Source: Sphingobium sp. (lineage in GTDB: Bacteria > Pseudomonadota > Alphaproteobacteria > Sphingomonadales > Sphingomonadaceae). Taken from it: a stretch of 64,000 bases of DNA. Below the pieces are notes generated by a model, which saw nothing but the letters and a program-made list of their open reading frames with translations, made no database searches and had not been told where the DNA came from. The stretch lies in contig JACESO010000001.1 of NCBI GenBank assembly GCA_013911745.1, forward strand, positions 59,622 through 123,621, given 5' to 3'. Position numbers and translations under genes: made by a program. Shown one piece after another: positions 39,160-48,520 of the stretch. How positions within the stretch are numbered: the first letter of the stretch is position 1; each line of letters opens with the position of its first letter.

Positions 39160-40961
39160 CGCATCACGCTCCACGGCTTGCTGAGCAACACGGCGCAGTT
39201 GATGATGCCGACCAGCGAATAGGTCTGCGGATAATTGCCCCACAATTCGCCGGTCTGGGGATCGATGTCTTCGGACAGCAGGCCGGCGGCGGTGCGGCGC
39301 GACAGCATCTCCTCGAACAGGCTGCGCGCCTCCTCGGTGCGGCCGGTCCGGTGCAGCGCCTCGATCAGCCAGAAGGTGCAGACGTTGAACGCCGTCACCG
39401 GCTCGCCGAAATCGTCGGGCGCGCTGTAGCGCAGCATGTCGTTACCGCGCCGCAGGTCCGCCTCCAGCGCCGCAAGCGTGCCAACGAACTTGGGGTCGTC
39501 GGCTGTCAGAAAGCGCAGGTCGAGCAGCTGGAGCAGAGACGCGTCGCGCGAATCATCCTCGAAATTGGCGGAGATGGCTTGGCTGTCCTCGCGCCACGCG
39601 CTCGTCAGGATCCGTTCGCGCATCCTATCCGCGCGATTCTGCCAGTGTGCTGCCCGCATATCGAGGCCTAGTGCCGTTGCGGCGTGGGCCAGCCGATCGC
39701 ATGCGGCCCAGCACATGACAGCGCTGTAGCTATGGACATGGGCACGCGTGCGCAGTTCCCATAGGCCCGCGTCCGGCTGGTCATAGACCTGCCATGCGCG
39801 CTCGCCGACAATCTCCAACGCCTCGAAATCGGCGTGGCCCGCCATGCGCAGCAAGCGCTGGTCGATGAAGCCCTGAACCGAAGACAGGACGATCTGGCCG
39901 TAGGCGTCGTGCTGGATCTGGCTGTAGGCGGCATTGCCGACGCGAACCGGTCCCATGCCGCGATAGCCCGGCAGGCTCTCCGCCTCCCATTCGGTCAGCG
40001 TCGCATTGCCGCGCACGTCGTAGAGCGGCTGGATATGGCCGCCCTTCGCCCCGTCCACGATGTTGCGCAGATAGACGAGGTAGCTTTCCAGCACGTCGAG
40101 CGCGCCGAGCCGGTTCAATGCCTCGACCGTGTAATAAGCGTCGCGGACCCAGCAGTAGCGATAGTCCCAGTTGCGGCCGCTGTCGGCATGTTCGGGAATC
40201 GAGGTCGTGAGCGCGGCGACGATCGCGCCGGTTTCCTCATGCTGGCAGAGCTTCAAGGTGATGGCGGAACGGATGACCGCTTCCTGCCATTCCGCCGGGA
40301 TGGCGAGGCCGCGTACCCAGAGCTGCCATTCGTTGATGGTATCGTCCAGCATCCGCTCGATCGCCGGGCGCAGCGCATCGGAAAAGCCTTCGTCCGGCCC
40401 CATGAAGAAATGCATGTCCTGTTCCAGCCGGAACCAGCTTTCCTGGCTGATGAGGCCGATCGGCGCATTGGTGGACACGCGCATCGCCATGTAGGACAGG
40501 ACCATGCGGATATGGTTGGAGCCGTAATTAATCGGCACCGGGTCGGCGTTCCAGCTCGTCGTCGGACGCAGCTTCACGCGTATGCGGGGCGATCCGGCAA
40601 CCGGCCGCACGATTCGGACGAAGGCGACGGGCCGATACATCCGCCCCTTGTGCCGGTGGCGCGGGCAGAAATCGTATATGTCGATGGCATTGCCCTGCGC
40701 ATCCTGCTGGCGCGTCACCAATATGGGCGTGTTGCGGATATAATGTTGTTCGACCGCGACGCAGCCTTCCAGTTCGATCGCCCAGAAGCCGCGCGATTGG
40801 GGATCATCCCAGTCCTTGTCGTCCAGCAAGGCCGAAAACACGGGATCGCCGTCCACCCTAGGCACGCAGGCCCAGATCATCCGGCCAGTGCGGTCGATCA
40901 GCGCCGACGCCTGGCAATTGCCGATGGGCCAGAGGTCGAGCGTCCGCCCATTTCCGGCCAA
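39156..40961 (-). CDS. GH15-family glycoside hydrolase (glucoamylase/trehalase-like)
   Basis: A 601-residue cytoplasmic protein with an N-terminal beta-sandwich (about 1-230) and an alpha/alpha-barrel catalytic domain. The barrel motifs RNWDYRYCWVRDAYY, TEWEAESLPGYRGMGPVRVGN (probable general acid) and GLLSEDIDPQTGELWGNYPQ (probable base) are typical of GH15. Members close to this type include actinobacterial trehalases, so it may hydrolyse trehalose, although maltooligosaccharide hydrolysis is equally possible. It lies between otsB and otsA. Confidence 0.9.
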   Translation of the reverse strand: MAGNGRTLDLWPIGNCQASALIDRTGRMIWACVPRVDGDPVFSALLDDKDWDDPQSRGFWAIELEGCVAVEQHYIRNTPILVTRQQDAQGNAIDIYDFCPRHRHKGRMYRPVAFVRIVRPVAGSPRIRVKLRPTTSWNADPVPINYGSNHIRMVLSYMAMRVSTNAPIGLISQESWFRLEQDMHFFMGPDEGFSDALRPAIERMLDDTINEWQLWVRGLAIPAEWQEAVIRSAITLKLCQHEETGAIVAALTTSIPEHADSGRNWDYRYCWVRDAYYTVEALNRLGALDVLESYLVYLRNIVDGAKGGHIQPLYDVRGNATLTEWEAESLPGYRGMGPVRVGNAAYSQIQHDAYGQIVLSSVQGFIDQRLLRMAGHADFEALEIVGERAWQVYDQPDAGLWELRTRAHVHSYSAVMCWAACDRLAHAATALGLDMRAAHWQNRADRMRERILTSAWREDSQAISANFEDDSRDASLLQLLDLRFLTADDPKFVGTLAALEADLRRGNDMLRYSAPDDFGEPVTAFNVCTFWLIEALHRTGRTEEARSLFEEMLSRRTAAGLLSEDIDPQTGELWGNYPQTYSLVGIINCAVLLSKPWSVMR

Positions 40962-41029
40962 GAGACTATCGTTGCTGTTGCTGATCGGTCTGTCCCCCTT
41001 GGTCGAATGTCACGAGCAAGGGCCGCCTG

Positions 41030-41794
41030 TCAGCCAAGCTGGGCAGCCCCTTGCGCAAGATAATGCCTGACGGCGGCAACCTGTTCCAAACAAAAGCTCG
41101 CGGCGGTAGGCCTCGGCACGCCGACCAATATGCCAGCGCCGCCCAGTTCGGAGGCCGCGATGAAGCCTTCCTCATCCGTCACATCGTCCCCGATGAAGAC
41201 GGGAACGCCGTCATTCATCTCGGGCAGGCGCATCAGGGCCTGAACGGCGCTGCCCTTGTCCGCACCACCAGGGCGCAATTCCACCATCATCTTGCCGCGC
41301 TGGACGATCAGGCCATGTTCGGCGGCAAGGCGTTCCGCAAGGGCGTCGGCCTGCGCGCCCCATTGCGGCCCACCCCGGAAATGCAGGCCGACGCTGATCG
41401 ACTTGCGTTCGACCAGCAGGCCGGGCCGCTCGTCGGCAAAGGCGTGAAAGGCGCGCTGGACCGCGTCGATGGCGGGCAGGCGGCCCGGCCCCTCGACCGT
41501 TTCGCCGGACTTGGCGAACTCCAGGCCGTGCGTGCCGGCCAGCTGGAAATCGCCAAAGCCCAGTTCCTTCAAAGTCGCTATGGATCGCCCGCTCACGATG
41601 GCGAGCCGTCCATCGAGCCGGTCGCGCAGCCGCGCCAGCAGGTCGATCAACGCATCGTCCACGCTCACCGCGTCCGGCCTGTGGACGAGCGGCGTCAGCG
41701 TTCCATCGAAATCCAGGAACAGCGCCGCGCCCTCCAGCAGCGAAAGCGGCGGAGGGGGCAGGGCGATGGCAGGGGCTAGAGCGGAATCGGGCAC
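41030..41794 (-). CDS. otsB: Trehalose-6-phosphate phosphatase
   Basis: A 254-residue HAD phosphatase that releases trehalose. Motif I LFLDFDGTLTP has Asp28 and Asp30, motif II is IVSGRS, and the late FIGDDVTDEEGF supplies the magnesium-binding aspartates. The cap segment SVGLHFRGG and MMVELRPGGADKGSAVQAL are typical of OtsB. First gene of otsB-GH15-otsA, 68 bases before the hydrolase gene. Confidence 0.95.
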   Translation of the reverse strand: MPDSALAPAIALPPPPLSLLEGAALFLDFDGTLTPLVHRPDAVSVDDALIDLLARLRDRLDGRLAIVSGRSIATLKELGFGDFQLAGTHGLEFAKSGETVEGPGRLPAIDAVQRAFHAFADERPGLLVERKSISVGLHFRGGPQWGAQADALAERLAAEHGLIVQRGKMMVELRPGGADKGSAVQALMRLPEMNDGVPVFIGDDVTDEEGFIAASELGGAGILVGVPRPTAASFCLEQVAAVRHYLAQGAAQLG

Positions 41795-41866
41795 GGCCGC
41801 AAGGTGGCGGCTATCTCCGAAACTTCAACCGCAAATTTGACCGAGCGCCACTTGCGCGCTGCCCTT

Positions 41867-42025
41867 TCAGCGCCGACAGGACGGTGCCGGATTCCAGGGC
41901 GCGGACCAGCTGATCCGGTGGAGCACGCAGAAGGCCTGCATGATCCGGCCCAGCAGCTGGTCGATCTGATCATATGTCTTGGCCCGGCCGGACTGCCACA
42001 GCCGATCTTCCTGTTCGTCGCGCAT
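41867..42025 (-). CDS. 52-residue unknown protein with strong ribosome site
   Basis: The frame MRDEQEDRLWQSGRAKTYDQ... is preceded by AAGGAGG six bases before the ATG, one of the strongest ribosome sites in the window. That is the main reason to call it a gene. The product has an acidic N-terminus, a helical middle (YDQIDQLLGRIMQAFCVLH) and a Trp/Pro tail. It is divergent from a LysR regulator, the usual place for a regulated target. No family recognised. Confidence 0.55.
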   Translation of the reverse strand: MRDEQEDRLWQSGRAKTYDQIDQLLGRIMQAFCVLHRISWSAPWNPAPSCRR

Positions 42026-42127
42026 AATGTCCTCCTTGATCTGGTGCCTTCGGTGAGGCGGTATCCCCGCTGCCCGTAAACTGGCCCTTTTGCCGCCTGA
42101 ACGCCAACAAAAGACTGGATATGTCAT

Positions 42128-42142
42128 ATAAGTCTAGCTTAT
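42128..42142. promoter_or_regulatory. Candidate LysR operator
   Basis: A perfect inverted repeat ATAAG-TCTAG-CTTAT, which fits the T-N11-A pattern of LysR-type binding sites. It lies between the divergent LysR gene (starting 11 bases to the right) and the 52-residue gene (starting about 103 bases to the left). Its nearness to the regulator start suggests autorepression. Confidence 0.5.
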
Positions 42143-42152
42143 CATTATCGGG

Positions 42153-43073
42153 ATGTCCGCGCTTCCGCCCCTGTCCGCCATCCGCGTGTTTGAAGCCGCC
42201 GCGCGCCTGGAAAATTTCACCGCCGCCGCGCAGGAACTGGGCATGACCCAGGCGGCGGTCAGCTATCAGGTCAAGCTATTGGAGGAGCGGCTGGGCATCA
42301 GCCTGTTTCAGCGGGCGGGGCGGCGCGTTTTGCTGACCGACAAGGGGCGGGAGATCGCGCCTGTCCTGACGCGGGCGTTCGACCAGATGCGCGAGGGGTT
42401 TGCCGCGCTGACGCAGGATCATTCGTCGGTGCTGACGATCAGCTGCACCAACAGCTTCGCCCATCTTTGGCTCGCACCCCGCGTCGGCGCGTTCCAGATG
42501 CGGCATCCTCAACTGGCGGTGCGGATCCAGGCCGACGATGCCGTCGTCGATCTTGCGAGGAATGGCGTGGACCTCGCGATCCGGGGCGGAAGGGGCGAAT
42601 GGCCGGGGCTGGAGGCACGGCTGCTGACCCACAACAGGCTGGTGCCGATGTGCAGCCCCGGCTGGCTGGCGCGGAACGGCCCGATCGTGGATGCGAAGGC
42701 GCTGCACGCGATGCCGCGCCTGTCGCCCGACGATATGTGGTGGCATGAATGGTTCGCCGCCATGGGTGTAGAGGACGATCCCGCCTTCGGCCCGCCGGGC
42801 ATCGCGCTCGACAGCCAGGTTATGGAAGGGCGGGCCGCCATTGCGGGCCAGGGGGTCGCCATCCTCAACCACTTCCTCTGGAAGGCTGAGGTGGAGGCGG
42901 GGCTGCTGGTCGAAGCGGTGCCTTCCTATGTGCGGGAGCTGGCGAGCTACTGGATCGTCTATCCTGCCCACACCCGCAACACGCCCAAGGTGAAGGCTTT
43001 CCGGGACTGGATCTGCGCTGAATTCGCCGACACGGTCGCTGCCGATCCCGACGGAATCTATTTCCCGCGCTGA
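42153..43073 (+). CDS. GcvA-like LysR-family transcriptional regulator
   Basis: A 306-residue regulator. The N-terminal winged helix (LSAIRVFEAAARLENFTAAAQELGMTQAAVSYQVKLLEERLG) is followed by a type-2 periplasmic-binding-protein effector domain (ISCTNSFAHLWLAPRVGAF ... NGVDLAIRGGRGEW). The wording matches the GcvA subgroup, whose targets vary widely. The ATG has almost no Shine-Dalgarno sequence, so the message may be nearly leaderless. The stop lies within a tandem 20-base near-repeat. Confidence 0.92.
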   Translation: MSALPPLSAIRVFEAAARLENFTAAAQELGMTQAAVSYQVKLLEERLGISLFQRAGRRVLLTDKGREIAPVLTRAFDQMREGFAALTQDHSSVLTISCTNSFAHLWLAPRVGAFQMRHPQLAVRIQADDAVVDLARNGVDLAIRGGRGEWPGLEARLLTHNRLVPMCSPGWLARNGPIVDAKALHAMPRLSPDDMWWHEWFAAMGVEDDPAFGPPGIALDSQVMEGRAAIAGQGVAILNHFLWKAEVEAGLLVEAVPSYVRELASYWIVYPAHTRNTPKVKAFRDWICAEFADTVAADPDGIYFPR

Positions 43074-43095
43074 TGATCTATTTTCCGTGGTGATG
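43056..43095 (+). repeat. Tandem 20-base near-repeat at LysR 3' end
   Basis: Bases 43056-43075 and 43076-43095 match at 17 of 20 positions and are directly adjacent. The LysR stop codon lies in the first copy. Probably a small slippage duplication. Confidence 0.7.
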
Positions 43096-43224
43096 TCGGC
43101 GCGCCACCTTGGCCCGGTTGCTGCATTTTTGGCGAACAGGATTAGATCAGCCCTCGACATGCTCATCACGGGCTGTTGAGCGAAACCGTTTCCGTTTCGT
43201 GCCTGCTTTGCTAAGCCCTCCGCG

Positions 43225-45513
43225 ATGACAGATTTCCGCGACCCGTTCGACGCCATCAAGGATCATCCGTTCGACGAAGCGCTCTCGCAGCGTTATCTCG
43301 TCTATGCGCTCTCCACCATTACGGCGCGGTCGCTGCCGGACCTGCGCGATGGGCTGAAGCCGGTGCATCGTCGCCTTCTCTGGGCGATGCGCCTGCTGCG
43401 GATGGAGCCGGGCGGCGCGAACCCGGACATGCTGGTCGCCAATCCTGCCCGCAACACCACGCCCTACAAAAAATGCGCGCGCGTGGTGGGCGATGTCATC
43501 GGCAAATATCACCCGCATGGCGACGCATCGGTCTATGACGCCATGGTGCGGCTGGCGCAGGACTTTTCGCTGCGCACGCCGCTGGTTGATGGACAGGGCA
43601 ATTTCGGGAATATCGACGGCGATAATGCCGCAGCCATGCGCTACACCGAAGCGCGTCTGACGCAGGCGGCCGCCGACCTCATGTCGGGGCTGGACGAAGG
43701 GACGGTTGATTTCCGCCCGACCTATAATGGCGAGGATGAGGAGCCCGAGGTCTTCCCCGGCCTCTTCCCCAACCTGCTCGCCAACGGCGCCAGCGGCATC
43801 GCGGTCGGCATGGCGACCAGCATCCCGCCGCATAACGTCTCTGAACTGATCGACGCCGCCAACCTGCTGATCGACGATCCCGACACGGATCATGCCGCGC
43901 TGATGGAACTGGTGAAGGGGCCGGACTTCCCGACTGGCGGCGTGCTGGTGGACAGCCCGGCGATCATCTCCGAAGCTTATGCGACGGGTCGCGGCGCTTT
44001 CCGCACCAGGGCGCGCTGGCATAAGGAGGATGGCGGGCGAGGCACCTGGGTCGCGGTCGTCACCGAAATTCCCTATCAGGTGCAGAAGTCGAAGCTGATC
44101 GAGCAGATCGCCGCGCTTATCAACGATCGGAAGCTGCCTATCCTGGCCGATGTGCGGGACGAGAGCGACACGGAAATCCGCATCGTCATAGAGCCGCGCG
44201 CCCGCACCGTGGACGAACAGGTGCTGATGGACAGCCTGTTCCGCCTTACCGACCTCGAAAACCGCTTTCCGTTGAACCTCAACGTGCTGGACGCCAGCCA
44301 CACGCCGCGCGTGCTGGGGTTGAAGCCGCTGCTGATCGAATGGCTCAAGCACCAGATCGACGTGCTGGTGCGCCGGGCGCAGCATCGCCTCGCCAAGATC
44401 GCGGATCGGCTGGAACTGCTCGACGGCTATATCATCGCTTACCTCAACCTCGATCGGGTGATCGAGATCATCCGCACCGAGGATGAGCCCAAGGCGGTGA
44501 TGATGGAGGAATTCGCCCTCACCGACCGGCAGGCCGAGGCCATCCTCAACATGCGGCTGCGCAGCTTGCGCAAGCTGGAGGAAATGGAACTGCGCCGCGA
44601 ACATGCCGAACTGCTGAAAGAGCAGGACGAGCTTGAAAAGCTGGTGGAAAGTCCCGCCCGCCAGCGCACGCGCCTGAAGAAGGATCTTGCCGCGCTGCGC
44701 AAGCGCTACGGGCCGGACACCGATCTCGGCCGCCGTCGCTCGCTGGTGGAGGAAGCCGCGCCGGCGCGGGAAATCCCGCTGGAGGCGATGATCGAGCGCG
44801 AGCCCATCACCGTGATCCTGTCGGAACGCGGCTGGATTCGCGCGATGAGCGGGCATCGCGATCTCGCCGCCGCCGACACGCTCAAGTTCAAGGAAGGCGA
44901 TGGCCCACAATTCGCCTTCCACGCATACACGACCGACAAACTGCTGATGGCGACCTCGACCGGTCGGGTCTACACGCTGGCGTCGGACAAGTTGCCCGGC
45001 GGCCGGGGCTTCGGCGATCCGGTGCGGTCGCTGGTCGACATGGACAATGAAGGGAGCATCGTGGCCCTGATGCCGGCGCGGCCGGGTGGCGACCTGCTGC
45101 TGGCATCGTCGGACGGGCGCGGCTTCCTCGCGGCGGCGGCGGATCTGATCGCCGAAACGCGCAAGGGCAAGCAGGTGGTCAATGTCCGCGCCGGCGCGAA
45201 GCTGAGCGTCGTCCGCCCCGTGCCCGCGGAGGCGGACAGCATCGCCGTGATCGGGGAGAACCGCAAGCTGCTGGTCTTTTCCCTTGCCGAAATGCCGAAG
45301 ATGGCGCGGGGGCAGGGCGTTCAGATGCAACGCTACCGGGATGGCGGCCTTTCCGACGCTCTGGCGTTCCGCCTTGCCGACGGCCTCAGCTGGACCATGG
45401 GCGGCGAGTCGGGGCGGACACGGACGGAAAGCGACATGCTGCCATGGAAGGTGGCGCGGGGCGCGGCGGGTCGGATGCCGCCGACCGGGTTCCCGCGCGA
45501 CAATCGGTTCTAA
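43225..45513 (+). CDS. parC: DNA topoisomerase IV subunit A
   Basis: A 762-residue type II topoisomerase subunit for decatenation. The breakage-reunion domain has catalytic Tyr140 in [11 protein letters not shown] and the quinolone-determining stretch [20 protein letters not shown] (93-112). The C-terminal domain is a degenerate beta-pinwheel ([15 protein letters not shown] as MSGHRDL). It is ParC rather than GyrA because the GyrA box and full six-blade tail are missing and its length is ParC-like. The position of E. coli Ser80 is Ala101, and that of Glu84 is Asp105. Confidence 0.95.
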   Translation: MTDFRDPFDAIKDHPFDEALSQRYLVYALSTITARSLPDLRDGLKPVHRRLLWAMRLLRMEPGGANPDMLVANPARNTTPYKKCARVVGDVIGKYHPHGDASVYDAMVRLAQDFSLRTPLVDGQGNFGNIDGDNAAAMRYTEARLTQAAADLMSGLDEGTVDFRPTYNGEDEEPEVFPGLFPNLLANGASGIAVGMATSIPPHNVSELIDAANLLIDDPDTDHAALMELVKGPDFPTGGVLVDSPAIISEAYATGRGAFRTRARWHKEDGGRGTWVAVVTEIPYQVQKSKLIEQIAALINDRKLPILADVRDESDTEIRIVIEPRARTVDEQVLMDSLFRLTDLENRFPLNLNVLDASHTPRVLGLKPLLIEWLKHQIDVLVRRAQHRLAKIADRLELLDGYIIAYLNLDRVIEIIRTEDEPKAVMMEEFALTDRQAEAILNMRLRSLRKLEEMELRREHAELLKEQDELEKLVESPARQRTRLKKDLAALRKRYGPDTDLGRRRSLVEEAAPAREIPLEAMIEREPITVILSERGWIRAMSGHRDLAAADTLKFKEGDGPQFAFHAYTTDKLLMATSTGRVYTLASDKLPGGRGFGDPVRSLVDMDNEGSIVALMPARPGGDLLLASSDGRGFLAAAADLIAETRKGKQVVNVRAGAKLSVVRPVPAEADSIAVIGENRKLLVFSLAEMPKMARGQGVQMQRYRDGGLSDALAFRLADGLSWTMGGESGRTRTESDMLPWKVARGAAGRMPPTGFPRDNRF

Positions 45514-45599
45514 TTAGCCGCTTTTCGCATTGACTTCGGTTCGTCGCAAAGCCGCTTAACGTTTCCCGAAAATTTACTCCTTCCCGATAATGCGGGGGC

Positions 45600-47345
45600 A
45601 TGGAATCCGTTTCGGTGCGCAATTTGCCGGTAAAACCGGTCACCGATGCCCCTCTGGCTGGGGAGGATGCCGCGCATCAGGACATCGGGATGGCGCAATG
45701 GCTCGCGGCCTTCCCCCATCTTGCCGCGGTCTTCGCCTGCGATGGCGATGGCATCCGCGTCGTGAAGGGCAACAGGCGCTTCGTCGCCGCGGCTGGCTTG
45801 ACCCGTGATTCATCGTCGCTAGGCAAGATCCGGTCCGAACTGCTGGATCGCGTTTCCGGCTTCGCCTGCTCCAACCGGGAATCCGACAGTTTCGAAATGA
45901 GGCGGGATGGAAAGCTGGGGCCGGAATATTTCCTCTGCACCCTTGGCCGCCTGCCGACCGAAAATGCCGAAACGCCTTTATTCCTCTTTACCGCCACCGA
46001 CCGCACCAGCGAACGCGCGATCGAGAAGAATCTGCGCCGCGAACTGCTGTCGGATGGGCTGACCGCCCTGCCGAACCGAACCGGCTTCGGTGAGGAGATC
46101 GACGACCGGCTGAACAACAGCATCTGGCCGGACAATGCGCAATTCGGCATCATTGCCATCGACCTCAGCCGGTTCAGCCGGGTCAATGAATCCCTCGGGC
46201 CGATGGCGGGTGATGAACTTCTCATCACCGTGGCGAAACGGCTCAAGTCCAGCTTACGGCAGGGCGATGTGCTGGCCCGGATCGGCGGCAATGACTTTGC
46301 CATTTTTGCACGCCTGAACAACGGCTTGTCGGACGCTCTTCATATCGTGCAGCGCATCCGCGAAGCGCTGAGCTCGCCGATCAGGCTCAGTGACCTCCAG
46401 ATAAGGGTCGATTGTGCCATCGGCTGCGCCCTCTCGGTCGATCTGAACGACGACCCGGATGATGTGATCCGCAAGGCGCAGGCGGCCGTCAAGATCGCCA
46501 AGCGCAGCGGCAAGGTGGAGATCTACCGTAACGGCGTCCTCAAGGAAGCGCAGCGCCGCTTTTCGATCGAAAGCCGGTTGCGCGATGCGCTGGCGCAGGG
46601 CGGACTGACGCTGGCCTATCAGCCGCTCATCCACCTGCCGACCGGTGAGATCACCGGGTTTGAAGCGCTGGCGCGGTGGAACGACGCGGAACTGGGCAAC
46701 GTGTCCCCGGTGGAGTTCATCGCCGTGGCGGAGGAGAGTGGGCTCATCACCCCGCTTGGGCGCTGGGCGGCCTATGAAGCGGCGCAGGCGCTGGCGCGCT
46801 GGGACGCAAAATTCGGCCAGCCTATGCCCGTTGGCGTCAACGTCAACCTGTCCCCGATCCAGATGGCGCGCGACGATGTCGGTGCGATGTTCGAGGAGGC
46901 GCTTCGCTATTCGGGCATTGCCGGCCGCCGGATGACGGCCGAAATCACGGAAAGCGCGATCATCGCGGATCCAGACAAGGCGCGCAAGCTGCTGGTGGCG
47001 CTGAAAGATCTGGAGATGTCGATCGCCATGGACGATTTCGGCACCGGCTTTTCGAACCTCGCCAGCCTGCACAGCCTGCCGATCGACATATTGAAGATCG
47101 ATCGCAGCTTCGTCTTCTCCATGCTGGAAGACAGGGACAAGGCGGTGATCGTCCGCACCATCCTATCGCTGGCGGAATCGCTCAACCTCAAGGTCACTGC
47201 CGAGGGCATAGAGACGCAGGATCTGGCCCTGGCCCTTCAGAAAATGGGCTGCTGGCAGGGGCAGGGCTATTATTTCGCCAAGCCGATGAACGAAACGGAT
47301 GCGTTCGACTATTGGCGGGCGCGCTGGAATTTCGAAACGATCTGA
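45600..47345 (+). CDS. EAL phosphodiesterase with degenerate GGDEF domain
   Basis: A 581-residue cyclic-di-GMP protein. Residues 30-140 form a PAS-like sensor region and 150-310 a GGDEF domain whose signature is GGNDF (229-233), so diguanylate cyclase activity is unlikely. Residues 325-575 form an EAL domain with the catalytic set intact: GFEALARW (Glu355), NVNLSP, AEITES, MDDFGTGFSNL, ILKIDRSF, AEGIET and GYYFAKP. It probably lowers cyclic-di-GMP, with the GGDEF part perhaps binding GTP. No transmembrane segment. Its end overlaps the cca gene by 37 bases, tail to tail. Confidence 0.93.
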   Translation: MESVSVRNLPVKPVTDAPLAGEDAAHQDIGMAQWLAAFPHLAAVFACDGDGIRVVKGNRRFVAAAGLTRDSSSLGKIRSELLDRVSGFACSNRESDSFEMRRDGKLGPEYFLCTLGRLPTENAETPLFLFTATDRTSERAIEKNLRRELLSDGLTALPNRTGFGEEIDDRLNNSIWPDNAQFGIIAIDLSRFSRVNESLGPMAGDELLITVAKRLKSSLRQGDVLARIGGNDFAIFARLNNGLSDALHIVQRIREALSSPIRLSDLQIRVDCAIGCALSVDLNDDPDDVIRKAQAAVKIAKRSGKVEIYRNGVLKEAQRRFSIESRLRDALAQGGLTLAYQPLIHLPTGEITGFEALARWNDAELGNVSPVEFIAVAEESGLITPLGRWAAYEAAQALARWDAKFGQPMPVGVNVNLSPIQMARDDVGAMFEEALRYSGIAGRRMTAEITESAIIADPDKARKLLVALKDLEMSIAMDDFGTGFSNLASLHSLPIDILKIDRSFVFSMLEDRDKAVIVRTILSLAESLNLKVTAEGIETQDLALALQKMGCWQGQGYYFAKPMNETDAFDYWRARWNFETI

Positions 47346-48520
47346 TCGGCCAGCGCATCGACGCGCGCGGCGTCGGGAAAATCCTCCGCCACCCATAGCT
47401 GCTGCACCTCCTGCAGGGCCTTCGCGACATCTGGGCCAGCCGGCAGGCCGCGCGCGATCAACGCGCCGCCGCCGATCGGAAGCATGGGCGGCGTCCAGTC
47501 GCGCACGTCCTCCACAGCCGCCACCGGCCGCGCAGGGTCCAGTAGCAGGCGGTCGATCGCGCCCTCCACACCGACCCGGTGAGCGAGCGCGCGTGCGCTT
47601 TCACCGTCCACCGCCGGCTCCAGCGCCACCATGAGCCGCTTGCGCGCCTTGTTCGAAAGCTTCAGCCGCGCGCCGATCTGATCTGCCAGAGCCGCATCCG
47701 GGGGCAGCAGCGCCGCCAGCCGGCGCAGCGGCGCTGGCGCCATTCCCGCCTGCGCCTCGCGTGCGATCAACTGCGCCACCCGGTCAACGCCTGCCATCTC
47801 CACTTCGGGCAGGACTGGCTGGAAGATGCCGCCTTCCGCCATCAGATGTAGCGCATGGACGGGGGACGCGCCACCCAGCAGTTTCAGCAATTCGTCCGCG
47901 ATCCGCTCGCGCGACAGCGCCATCAGGCTGTTGGCCGCGTCGACGCAGGCGGCGTAGGCCTCCGCATCCAGCTCGTCGCCGCCATAGCGCGACAGGAAGC
48001 GGAAATAGCGCAGGATACGCAAATGATCCTCGGCGATCCGCGCTGCCGCGTCCCCGATGAAGCGCAGCCGCCGCGCTTTCAGGTCAGCGACGCCGCCGAA
48101 ATAGTCGCTGATCGCGCCGCTGGCCGGGTCCGCATAAAGGGCGTTGATGGTGAAGTCGCGCCGCGCCGCATCCTCTTGCCAGTCGTCGGTATAGACGATG
48201 GTGGCGCGCCGCCCGTCGGTGCTGACGTCGCGCCGCAAAGTCGTGATCTCCACCGGGCCATCCGGCAGAATGGCGGTGATCGTGCCATGGTCGATCCCGG
48301 TGGGCACGGCCTTGATCCCCGCCGCCGTCAGCCGGTCGACCACGCCTTGCGGATCGATGCTCGTCGCAACGTCCAGGTCGTTGACGGGCAGGCCCAGCAG
48401 CCCGTCGCGCACCGCCCCTCCGACGAAACGGGCCTTGCCCTGCGCGGCGTCCAGCGCGGACAGCAGACCGTCTAGCCCCGGCCGATGCCGCCACGGCGCG
48501 TCAGGCAGCCAGACGGTCAT
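47309..48520 (-). CDS. cca: CCA tRNA nucleotidyltransferase / poly(A) polymerase family
   Basis: A 403-residue class II nucleotidyltransferase. The head has FVGGAVRDGLLG, the metal motif NDLDVAT and RRDFTINALYADP, followed by the neck motif RFIGDAAARIAEDHLRILRYFRF that binds RNA. Both tRNA-Lys and tRNA-Thr here already encode CCA, so repair is a likely role. It starts inside the end of the NUDIX gene (20-base overlap). Poly(A) polymerase cannot be excluded from sequence alone. Confidence 0.9.
   Translation of the reverse strand: MTVWLPDAPWRHRPGLDGLLSALDAAQGKARFVGGAVRDGLLGLPVNDLDVATSIDPQGVVDRLTAAGIKAVPTGIDHGTITAILPDGPVEITTLRRDVSTDGRRATIVYTDDWQEDAARRDFTINALYADPASGAISDYFGGVADLKARRLRFIGDAAARIAEDHLRILRYFRFLSRYGGDELDAEAYAACVDAANSLMALSRERIADELLKLLGGASPVHALHLMAEGGIFQPVLPEVEMAGVDRVAQLIAREAQAGMAPAPLRRLAALLPPDAALADQIGARLKLSNKARKRLMVALEPAVDGESARALAHRVGVEGAIDRLLLDPARPVAAVEDVRDWTPPMLPIGGGALIARGLPAGPDVAKALQEVQQLWVAEDFPDAARVDALADQIVSKFQRARQ

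Noticed and set aside
43147..45330. 727-residue minus-strand frame opposite parC
   Set aside because: Shadow of topoisomerase IV, whose catalytic motifs are complete on the plus strand.
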